DNA of 35,612 nucleotides from JBBQKP01 sp038326995 (GTDB taxonomy: Bacteria; Planctomycetota; Phycisphaerae; Tepidisphaerales; Tepidisphaeraceae): the NCBI GenBank assembly GCA_038326995.1, contig JBBQKP010000007.1, forward strand, positions 1 to 35,612, read 5' to 3'. The notes beneath the pieces are model-generated. The model had not been told where the DNA came from. It saw only the letters and a list, made by a program, of their open reading frames with translations, and ran no database searches. Positions 9,572 to 15,953 of the stretch are shown here, piece by piece. A program made the position numbers and the translations under genes. The first letter of the stretch is position 1, and the number at the start of each line of letters is the position of its first letter.

Positions 9572-10258
9572 GTGTTCCTCCAGCTTCAAGAAGTTCGCAA
9601 GTCTTTCGTCGCGCCTGAAGGCACGGTGTCGGAGATTCTCGACGTGCCGTCGTTCTCGATCGATAAGTCAGAACACGTTGCACTGATCGGCTCGTCGGGC
9701 TCAGGCAAGACGACCTTGCTGCACGTCATTGCGGGAATCGTCCGGGCGGATTCCGGGCGGGTGTTGATATGCACAACTGGGACTGACGTCATCGATCTCA
9801 CGACGCTTTCCGAAGCCCAGTGCGACCGGTTTCGAGGGCAATCAATCGGCTACGTGTTTCAAACGCACCATCTGCTCCCCGGATTCTCGGCCTTGGATAA
9901 TGTGCTTCTTGGAATGAGTTTCACCGGCCGGAAGCCCGACAAGGCATGGGCACAGCATCTCCTTGGCGAGGTCGGCCTGACGTCGCGAATGCATCACGTC
10001 CCGGCGAAACTTTCGGTCGGGCAGCAACAGCGCGTTGCGGTGGCGCGTGCACTGGCGAATCGCCCGCGACTCGTGCTCGCGGACGAGCCGACGGGTTCGC
10101 TCGATCAAACCAACGCGAACCAGGTGCTGGGGCTGATGTGCCGACTGTGCAAGGAGGCGGAAACTGCGTTGCTGATCGTCACGCACGATCGCGCGATCGC
10201 CAACAGCTTGGCGCGAGTAGTAGATCTGGCAGATATCAATCGAGCAGGGGGTGGATAG
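9572..10258 (+). CDS. ABC transporter ATP-binding protein, LolD-like
   Basis: 228 residues from a GTG start. Motifs: Walker A GSSGSGKTT (40-48), Q-loop Gln97, a signature read as LSVGQ (147-151, Val replacing the usual first Gly), Walker B LVLADE (167-172) then PTGSLD, and His205. The length and motif spacing match LolD/MacB-type ATPases with no extra domain. It is followed 63 bases later by a permease of the same system, on the same strand. A TTGCAA/TATTGT pair at 9537-9563 has a 15-base spacer, so the promoter is uncertain. It would energise the permease 10322-11737. Whether the cargo is a lipoprotein (as for LolCDE) or something else is not visible. Confidence 0.9.
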   Translation: MFLQLQEVRKSFVAPEGTVSEILDVPSFSIDKSEHVALIGSSGSGKTTLLHVIAGIVRADSGRVLICTTGTDVIDLTTLSEAQCDRFRGQSIGYVFQTHHLLPGFSALDNVLLGMSFTGRKPDKAWAQHLLGEVGLTSRMHHVPAKLSVGQQQRVAVARALANRPRLVLADEPTGSLDQTNANQVLGLMCRLCKEAETALLIVTHDRAIANSLARVVDLADINRAGGG

Positions 10259-10321
10259 AAACAAATCCGACTAAAACAATCCTGGCCGTCGATTCGCGAA
10301 ACGCTTCGTCCTACAAATCAC

Positions 10322-11737
10322 ATGTCCTTCCTTCAACTCCTATTCAAACAAGCGCAGCAGCGGTCGCTCTCCACCCTGCTCACGATTCTCTCGGTGATGC
10401 TGGGCGTGACGCTCGCCGTCGTGGTGATGGTTGTAAATCGTGAAGCGGAACGATTGCTCGTGCAGTCTGATTTCGGCTACGACATGCTCGTCGGGCCCAA
10501 GGGTTCGGAGTTGACACTGGTGCTCAATACCGTTTACGGCATCGGCACGGCCCAGGGGACGATACCGTATGCCGTGTTCGAAGATCTGAGCGGAAGGCAG
10601 CGCCAATTCGTCCGCTGGGCCGTGCCGTTTGCTGTTGGAGATTCGTATAAGGGCTTTCGCATCATCGCAACGACGCCGACGTTTCTAGGTGTTGACGATA
10701 CGGGGGCGAAACTTCCCGAAGGCAGAGCCTTTCAGTATCGCGCCGGCCGACAATTGGAATTGGCGAGTGGGACTGCGTTTCATCCCAGAAAATTTCAGGC
10801 CGTCATCGGCGCGGATGTCGCGACTGAGGCGAACTGTAAGATCGGCGACGACATCTGGCTCGAGCACGGCGGAAACGCCGACGATGTGCATAAAGAACGT
10901 TGGAAAGTCGTCGGAATTCTTAAGCCCACCGGAACTGCCATCGATCGGGCATGTTACATCCCGCTCATCACCAGCTACGCGATTCCGGAGCACGAAAGCT
11001 TCCTCGACGCCGCCGCGAAGCTGGGCGGCAAAGCTGCTTCGACACCAGCTGCTTCGGCACCAGCCGCTTCGGCATCTTCTGCAACGACGCAGGTCGCCGC
11101 AAGCGATGCAGACGATGACATCGATCTCAACGCGATGTCTCCCTACACGATTCGCGAAGACGGGCAGATCGCACTTCGCGTGCCCAAAAGCAAGTGGCGC
11201 GTGAGCGGCATCTTCGTCAGGTCACGCGGCGGTTATCAGTTTGGAATGTTGACGTGGAACATTCGCAACACCCCTACCGCCATGTCCGCAAGCCCGGCGG
11301 GGGTGATGCGGGAATTCTTCAACACGTTCTTGAAAAACTCCGCCTACGCCCTGCTGGGCCTGGCGATACTGGTCAGCATCGTCGCGGCGGTTTCGATTCT
11401 GGTGAGCATCTACAACTCCGTCGCCGCACGAAGACGCGAGATCGCTATTCTCCGTGCACTGGGCGCGACGCGCTATCGCATCCTGTCGCTCATCACCGTG
11501 GAGGCGGCCCTCATCGGCGCGATCGGCGGCGCGCTCGGGCTGATCATGGGACACGCCGTCGCCGGGGTCGCTGCAAACATCGCGAAAGATCAACTCGGCG
11601 AGACTGTCGGAGTCTTCAACATCGGCTCAGTCGAGGTCGCATATATCGGCGGCGTGATTCTGATCGCCGCGCTCGCGGGTCTCGTGCCCGCGCTCAAGGC
11701 GTATTCCACAAGCGTGGCCGATAATCTCGTCGCGTAA
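10322..11737 (+). CDS. ABC transporter permease, FtsX/MacB_PCD family
   Basis: 471 residues. The N-terminal membrane helix (about 16-40) is followed by a periplasmic domain. Early in that domain is a GPKGS segment and, soon after, an L-N-T-V-Y ... G-T-I-P-Y pattern, which I recall from a subfamily of permeases annotated only as FtsX-like. The periplasmic part is interrupted by an Ala/Ser-rich low-complexity stretch (about 237-262) coded by a three-copy 15-base repeat. Three C-terminal helices (about 340-460) form the FtsX domain, with A-R-R-R-E-I-A-I-L-R-A-L-G-A in the coupling loop. It pairs with the LolD-like ATPase immediately upstream. There is no adaptor or TolC-like gene beside it, so it differs from the first exporter. 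It converges on argF. Confidence 0.88.
   Translation: MSFLQLLFKQAQQRSLSTLLTILSVMLGVTLAVVVMVVNREAERLLVQSDFGYDMLVGPKGSELTLVLNTVYGIGTAQGTIPYAVFEDLSGRQRQFVRWAVPFAVGDSYKGFRIIATTPTFLGVDDTGAKLPEGRAFQYRAGRQLELASGTAFHPRKFQAVIGADVATEANCKIGDDIWLEHGGNADDVHKERWKVVGILKPTGTAIDRACYIPLITSYAIPEHESFLDAAAKLGGKAASTPAASAPAASASSATTQVAASDADDDIDLNAMSPYTIREDGQIALRVPKSKWRVSGIFVRSRGGYQFGMLTWNIRNTPTAMSASPAGVMREFFNTFLKNSAYALLGLAILVSIVAAVSILVSIYNSVAARRREIAILRALGATRYRILSLITVEAALIGAIGGALGLIMGHAVAGVAANIAKDQLGETVGVFNIGSVEVAYIGGVILIAALAGLVPALKAYSTSVADNLVA
11033..11077 (+). repeat. Three-copy 15-base repeat inside the ABC permease gene
   Basis: Units at 11033-11047, 11048-11062 and 11063-11077 differ by one to four bases and encode AASTP, AASAP and AASAS. 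The unit is a multiple of three, so copy-number change would keep the frame. Confidence 0.8.
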
Positions 11738-11786
11738 TAAAATTCGACGTTCGCAGATTCAGACGCCCTGCAAACCCCCCGCGCTT

Positions 11787-12758
11787 CTAAGCGCCGCCCA
11801 TCAAGACCGCCAGGATCGCCTTCTGTGCATGCAATCGATTCTCCGCCTGCTGGAACACGCGACTTTGGGGCCCTTCCAATACGCCCTCACTGATTTCCAG
11901 GCCTCGATATGCAGGCAGGCAGTGAAGCACGATCGCGTGTTTTGGCGCGATCGACAGCAAAGATTCGTCGATCGAAAAGCCCGAAAAATCCTTCATCCTT
12001 CGTGCCTTTTCCGTCTCCTGACCCATGCTGACCCACGTGTCGGTATAGAGCACATCCGCATCGCGCGCGGCCTCTCGCGGGTCGTGGCTGGTCACGAATT
12101 CCATGCCCGAAACCTGCGACATGATTCGGTCCATGTCGTCGGCCGGCAGCTCATATCCGCCCGGCGTGACGCAGATAAATCGCATGCCGAACTTTCCACA
12201 CGCCACCGCGAGCGACCTCGCGACGTTGTTGCCGTCGCCGACGTAGACGACGGTCTTGCCCGCAAGATCAGAACCCGCGTGCCCTCCCGCAAACGACTCG
12301 CGGATCGTCAAGATGTCCGCCATCGCCTGGCAAGGGTGTGAATAGTCTGAAAGGCCGTTGATGACCGGCACGGGCGAATATTTCGCGAGATCGAGAATTT
12401 TCTGATGCTCAAAAACGCGTGCCATGATTCCGTCGCACATCGAACCAAGAACACGCGCGACATCCTTCACGGGCTCACGCTTGCCCAGGCCCACTTCGTC
12501 ATCTCGCAGCAACAGTCCTTGCCCGCCGAGCTGGGTCATAGCGATGGCAAAGCTCACGCGCGTGCGAAGGCTCGGCTTCTCGAAAATCATCGCCAGAGTT
12601 TTGCCGGCCAGCAGCGGATCGTTCTTACCGGTTTCTCGAATCTGTTGCTTGAGCGTTGATGCGACATCAAGGATGCGGTGAAGCTCCGCCGCGGGGGTTT
12701 GCGCCAGTGAAACAAAGTGAGAAGGCGAGCTGCGAAGTTCGATGGACATATCTGCCAT
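11787..12758 (-). CDS. argF: Ornithine carbamoyltransferase
   Basis: 323 residues, the usual length. It transfers the carbamoyl group from carbamoyl phosphate to ornithine, giving citrulline in arginine synthesis. Motifs: the carbamoyl-phosphate loop KPSLRTR (61-67; Leu64 where many enzymes have Thr), HPCQ (141-144), the ornithine-binding D-T-W-V-S-M-G-Q-E segment (240-248) and HCLPAYRG (279-286). The DxxxSMG motif separates it from acetyl- and succinyl-ornithine transcarbamylases, which lack it. The start at 12758 has no clear Shine-Dalgarno sequence; a second ATG lies nine bases in. It is 81 bases downstream of the CobW-type GTPase on the same strand. No other arg gene is in the window, and I see no ARG-box that I would defend. 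Confidence 0.95.
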   Translation of the reverse strand: MADMSIELRSSPSHFVSLAQTPAAELHRILDVASTLKQQIRETGKNDPLLAGKTLAMIFEKPSLRTRVSFAIAMTQLGGQGLLLRDDEVGLGKREPVKDVARVLGSMCDGIMARVFEHQKILDLAKYSPVPVINGLSDYSHPCQAMADILTIRESFAGGHAGSDLAGKTVVYVGDGNNVARSLAVACGKFGMRFICVTPGGYELPADDMDRIMSQVSGMEFVTSHDPREAARDADVLYTDTWVSMGQETEKARRMKDFSGFSIDESLLSIAPKHAIVLHCLPAYRGLEISEGVLEGPQSRVFQQAENRLHAQKAILAVLMGGA

Positions 12759-12839
12759 ACGATACCAGATCGACTTAAAAATACGGCGGGCGTGCCTGCC
12801 AAAGCCTGTCGTTTAGTAATTATCGCTGGAGCATTTTTC

Positions 12840-14060
12840 TCAGGCCGCTTCGTCCCATACCGGCAGTGCGTCGTCTTTCCATGTCGTCCAATGGTTTGGA
12901 CCAGCAAGGTATTCCGCATCTGTAAGCAGAGCAGAATCGAATCGAGTTTCGAGGGCTTGGCGATCAACGCCAACGCCGATGAAGACGATCTCCTGTCGAC
13001 AATCGCCGACGTCGACATCCCAGATCGAATCGATCCAGTCACGCGTTTCGAAATCATCGGGCCATTGATCGCGCGTGACTGCGGAGAACCATCTTCCGCC
13101 GCGCTCGATGAGCACGCTCGAGCCGGCCTGGCTCCAGGTGCCGCACCACTGCGGACGTGACGCGATCCAGATGTATCCCTTGCTTCGGAGCAAGCCCGGC
13201 ACACCGAGTTCCAGAAGAGCCGCAAGGCGCTCTGGATGGAACGGCCGACGCCTGCGATAGACGAAGCTTCCGATGCCGTATTCCTCTGTCTCGGGAGTGT
13301 GCTGCCCGGCCAATTCCCGCCCCCAGCCCGCCATCGCTGACGAGTCGTCCGGGTTGTAAAGCGCGGTGCCCAGCAGTTCTCTGGGCGGCACGTTTCCTTT
13401 GATTGATCGCACAAGCCGGGCCGTCGGGTTGAGCTGTTTCAGAATCGCCTCCAGCCTGCTGACCTGATCGCCAGAAACGCGATCCGTTTTTGAAATCACG
13501 ATCACATTCGCGAACTCCACCTGATCGGTCAGCAGGTCGACGATGGTCCGCTCGTCGTCATCGTCGGTGCCGATCTTGCGTTCGTTAAGTTGATCGTATG
13601 AGTCGTAGTCCTTCAAGAAATTGACCGCGTCGACCACCGTCACCATCGTGTCGAGTCTGGCGATATCCTGAAGACTGTTGCCGGCCTCATCTCGAAAGCT
13701 GAACGTCGCAGCCACTGGCATGGGCTCGCCGATGCCCGTCGACTCAATCAGTAAATAGTCAAACCGCCCTTCCGCGGCGAGCTTGCGGACTTCGACCATG
13801 AGATCTTCGCGCAGCGTGCAACAGATGCACCCGTTGGACATCTCAATCAGCTTCTCATCGGTGCGGCTGAGGTTCGCCCCGCTGTCGCGCACGAGCGGGC
13901 CGTCGATGTTGACCTCGCTCATGTCGTTGACGATGACGGCGACTTTCATGCCGTCGCGATTTTTCAAAATGCCATTGAGCAGCGTGGTTTTGCCCGCGCC
14001 GAGAAAGCCGGACAGCACGGTGACGGGAAGGCGATTGTTCGGTGTTGCGGTCGTATTCAT
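12840..14060 (-). CDS. CobW/COG0523 GTPase, probable zinc metallochaperone (ZigA/YciC-like)
   Basis: 406 residues. The N-terminal G domain has Walker A GFLGAGKTT (18-26), the metal-binding C-I-C-C motif (Cys78, Cys80, Cys81) in the sequence NGCICCTLREDL, an E-S-T-G-I-G-E-P switch region near 105-112, and SKTD as guanine-specificity loop. The C-terminal CobW_C domain starts about residue 240 (I-G-S-F-V-Y-R-R-R-R-P-F-H-P) and ends with R-Q-E-I-V-F-I-G-V-G. This long C-terminal half with W-S-Q-A-G and the RQE-FIG lines is what I know from ZigA/YciC zinc chaperones rather than cobalamin CobW. No cobalamin gene is nearby. I looked for a Zur-like palindrome upstream and found none convincing. Confidence 0.9.
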   Translation of the reverse strand: MNTTATPNNRLPVTVLSGFLGAGKTTLLNGILKNRDGMKVAVIVNDMSEVNIDGPLVRDSGANLSRTDEKLIEMSNGCICCTLREDLMVEVRKLAAEGRFDYLLIESTGIGEPMPVAATFSFRDEAGNSLQDIARLDTMVTVVDAVNFLKDYDSYDQLNERKIGTDDDDERTIVDLLTDQVEFANVIVISKTDRVSGDQVSRLEAILKQLNPTARLVRSIKGNVPPRELLGTALYNPDDSSAMAGWGRELAGQHTPETEEYGIGSFVYRRRRPFHPERLAALLELGVPGLLRSKGYIWIASRPQWCGTWSQAGSSVLIERGGRWFSAVTRDQWPDDFETRDWIDSIWDVDVGDCRQEIVFIGVGVDRQALETRFDSALLTDAEYLAGPNHWTTWKDDALPVWDEAA

Positions 14061-14101
14061 TGCTGATTTTGCGCATCGTCCAAAAGTCGCTGAAAGACGT
14101 T

Positions 14102-14140
14102 CTGGGTTTGCGAACTGGGTTTGCGAACTGGGTTTGCGAA
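14102..14140. repeat. Three perfect tandem copies of a 13-base unit
   Basis: CTGGGTTTGCGAA occurs at 14102-14114, 14115-14127 and 14128-14140 without a mismatch. It lies in the 97-base gap between the PEP-CTERM gene stop and the CobW-type start, so on the transcript it sits about 40-80 bases before the GTPase start codon. The unit is not a multiple of three and is outside any gene I call. Confidence 0.95.
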
Positions 14141-14157
14141 GTTAATTTTGACAACCA

Positions 14158-15420
14158 CTAGCGATGACGTCGCCGACGCAGCGCGAGCATTCCCACGCCG
14201 GCCAGCAGCGAGAGCGTTGCCGGCTCGGGGACGGTGAGCATGAACGCGCGGTTGTTGCCGCCGAACGTGCCGAAACCGACGATGTCGCCGGCGTCGTTGA
14301 TGGATTCGGCGTTGAGCAAGGTCCAGCCGCTGCCAGATGCGATCAGCGTATTCAGGTCGATTGCAATCCCGTTCTGCCACAAAGTCGCGACAGCGGCCGC
14401 TCCAAAAATCCGTTGCGAGTTGCCGACGACGATGCCCGCGTCGTTGATGTCGTTGGCGACGCTGTGATAGTTGGTAGTCGCGCCGGTGTTAGCGGGTGTG
14501 AAAAGATTGAACGGCGCGAGTTCAGTCATCGCGCCGGCGTTCCACGAGAACGCGCGGGTGATGCCCGTGGTGCTGGTTGTTCCGATGAGCTGTCCGACGG
14601 TTTGCCCGGTGGAGGACGAGCCGACGACGACATTGTTGTTGTTCAAACCAGACGCTTGGCTAAAGCGAGTGCCGTCGCCGAGCGATCCGAGGCTGGTGAT
14701 GGTGGACCGGTTCCAGAGCGTTGCTTGCGTGACGGCAGGTGTAGCCTCGTTGGTGGATTGGCCGGCGACCGCGTTGTTCTGGTTGATTGCATTAGCGCGG
14801 CCGGTGGCGGTGGCGGTTCCAGCGACAGTTCCAAGATCACTGGCAACGTAGGCGGTGCCGTTGTTCACCCAACGCGTCGGCCGGCTGACGAACCCGCCGC
14901 TGCCATTGCTCGCACTGCTGATGCCGACGATCACGCCGGCGTTGTTGATGTCTTGCGCGACACCGTTGTCGTTATCGCCCGCGAGTCGAGTGAGGCCCGA
15001 TATAACGCCGCCGGAAAAGACGAAAGAACGTGATGCATCGTTGTTGTATTCGCCGACGACGACGCCGGAATCGTTAAGTGCAAAGCCACGTGCGAAACGA
15101 TTGGTGCTCGTGCCGGTCACGACGGGAAGTGTCCCGAGGTTTGTCATCGTGCCCGTAGTCCAGCGATAGGGTCGAAGCAAAGAGCCTGATGAGCCGGGAT
15201 CAGAAACGACCAGCGAATTTCCTGAGACCTGTCGATTGTTGTTGATGTCGAGTGCGAACGAAGTGGCCCCACCGAGCGTGCCGAGGTTTGTGACGTCATA
15301 GACGGATGCAAGCGAAGTGGCCGACGTCAATGGAATCGTTCCCAGAGCGAGCGCGACCATGCGCGCACGCGATTCGCCGCCTGTATTTTTTGCCATCAAT
15401 TGAAACGGATACGCCTTCAT
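14158..15420 (-). CDS. HAF-repeat protein with PEP-CTERM sorting signal
   Basis: The start at 15420 is preceded by AGGAG at good spacing; a longer ORF to 15516 would cover the promoter. 420 residues. After an export signal (about 1-33, ending ...T-S-A-T-S-L-A-S) come about seven HAF-type repeats. They are recognised by L-G-T-L-G-G / L-G-S-L-G lines and by I-N-x-x-x-x-V-x-G strands (A-L-D-I-N-N-N-R-Q-V-S-G, A-L-N-D-S-G-V-V-V-G, D-I-N-N-A-G-V-I-V-G and others). The C terminus is a textbook PEP-CTERM: V-P-E-P-A-T, a hydrophobic helix, then R-R-R-R-H-R at the very end. Exosortase systems cut such proteins and deliver them to the surface or matrix. No exosortase is in this window. Function of HAF repeats is unknown. 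Confidence 0.93.
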   Translation of the reverse strand: MKAYPFQLMAKNTGGESRARMVALALGTIPLTSATSLASVYDVTNLGTLGGATSFALDINNNRQVSGNSLVVSDPGSSGSLLRPYRWTTGTMTNLGTLPVVTGTSTNRFARGFALNDSGVVVGEYNNDASRSFVFSGGVISGLTRLAGDNDNGVAQDINNAGVIVGISSASNGSGGFVSRPTRWVNNGTAYVASDLGTVAGTATATGRANAINQNNAVAGQSTNEATPAVTQATLWNRSTITSLGSLGDGTRFSQASGLNNNNVVVGSSSTGQTVGQLIGTTSTTGITRAFSWNAGAMTELAPFNLFTPANTGATTNYHSVANDINDAGIVVGNSQRIFGAAAVATLWQNGIAIDLNTLIASGSGWTLLNAESINDAGDIVGFGTFGGNNRAFMLTVPEPATLSLLAGVGMLALRRRRHR

Positions 15421-15461
15421 GCTTTTCTCCTGAAAAATGCTTTGTTTTGATAACTTCCTAT

Positions 15462-15478
15462 TTGCAATTCGATTGCAT
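15462..15478. promoter_or_regulatory. Operator-like dyad 1 at the predicted start site
   Basis: TTGCAA-TTCGA-TTGCAT contains the perfect inverted repeat TGCAA-N5-TTGCA (15463-15477). It covers the region just after the -10 box, including the predicted transcription start. A second dyad of identical design lies 38 bases away. Confidence 0.55.
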
Positions 15479-15505
15479 GTATAACGCGAGACAGCGCAAT
15501 TGCAA
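15478..15505 (-). promoter_or_regulatory. Promoter of the PEP-CTERM/HAF gene
   Basis: Read on the minus strand, TTGCAA (15505-15500) serves as -35 and TATACA (15483-15478) as -10, with a 16-base spacer. Transcription would begin near 15470, about 50 bases before the start codon. The match is good for this genome, and both boxes overlap the dyads described separately. Confidence 0.6.
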
Positions 15506-15516
15506 CTGGGTTGCAT
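15500..15516. promoter_or_regulatory. Operator-like dyad 2 on the -35 box
   Basis: TTGCAA-CTGGG-TTGCAT has the same outer 12 bases as dyad 1 and a different five-base centre, as expected if the arms, not the spacer, are bound. Its first half is also the -35 box of the predicted promoter. Confidence 0.55.
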
Positions 15517-15831
15517 TAAAGTTTTACAGAAGAATTACTTCGATTCGAGTGCACTTGAGACTTACCGGGGCACCTCAACGCAGGTCCGAAAAAATAATCT
15601 CGTGGCGTAGAGCCGATGAACAAACGATCACGTCGTCGCAATCAGAAAGAACGAAAACAAGAGCATGGAGCCGCGGCTATCGCTGGTTTGAGCGAGCGGG
15701 TTGGACTCTTTCTCTCGCGATTAAATCGGTTTTAGATTCCAGTCCTCTACAAGCACGTTCGCCGGCTCATAGGTTCGCGAATCCATCGGCTCTGGAAGCA
15801 AAATCAACCATCGAGTACGATCATTAATGTT
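15517..15831. other. Gap between PEP-CTERM promoter and tRNA gene, no gene seen
   Basis: About 315 bases upstream of both the PEP-CTERM gene and the tRNA. One frame on the plus strand is open for some length but has no start signal, no recognisable domain and a composition unlike the neighbours. I see only a weak promoter for the tRNA near its right end. Confidence 0.5.
15793..15821 (+). promoter_or_regulatory. Weak candidate promoter of tRNA-Gly
   Basis: TGGAAG (15793-15798) and TACGAT (15816-15821) are 17 bases apart, matching three and four of six consensus bases. Transcription would start a few bases before the mature tRNA 5' end. Confidence 0.3.
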
Positions 15832-15903
15832 GCGGCGGTAACTCAATGGCAGAGTGCAGCGTTCCCAACGCTGATGTTGCGGGTTCAACTCCCGTCCGTC
15901 GCT
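15832..15903 (+). tRNA. tRNA-Gly, anticodon CCC
   Basis: A complete cloverleaf. The acceptor stem pairs GCGGCGG (15832-15838) with CCGTCGC (15896-15902), with one G-T pair. The D-arm pairs ACTC with GAGT. The anticodon stem pairs CAGCG with CGCTG around the loop TTCCCAA, putting the anticodon CCC at 15864-15866. The T-arm pairs GCGGG with CCCGT around TTCAACT. The base after the acceptor stem is T at 15903, and CCA is not encoded. It reads GGG glycine codons. Confidence 0.96.
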
Positions 15904-15920
15904 CTGATGAGCTGATTTGT

Positions 15921-15934
15921 GAGAAGTGATTCTC
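15921..15934 (+). terminator. Small hairpin after tRNA-Gly
   Basis: GAGAA-GTGA-TTCTC forms a five-base stem 18 bases after the tRNA, followed by a T-containing but not T-rich stretch. It could help end the tRNA transcript; the stem is short. Confidence 0.3.
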
Positions 15935-15953
15935 GTTGATTAATACACTTGTT

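Noticed and set aside
11787..12758. Acetyl- or succinyl-ornithine transcarbamylase instead of ArgF, because the loop reads SLRT
   Set aside because: The DxxxSMG ornithine motif is present, which those enzymes lack. Leu at this loop position seems tolerated among ornithine enzymes.
12759..12839. Arginine operator between the CobW-type gene and argF
   Set aside because: I found no ARG-box-like palindrome that stands out from background.
14102..14140. CRISPR-like array
   Set aside because: The copies abut without spacers and the unit is only 13 bases. No cas gene is present.
14164..15033. 289-codon plus-strand frame opposite the PEP-CTERM gene
   Set aside because: The minus strand shows HAF repeats, a PEP-CTERM end and a good Shine-Dalgarno sequence. 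The opposite frame is a shadow of the repeats.
15421..15516. Longer N terminus of the PEP-CTERM protein
   Set aside because: It would place the promoter and both dyads inside the coding region and put a Cys-rich piece before a normal export signal. The ATG at 15420 has AGGAG.
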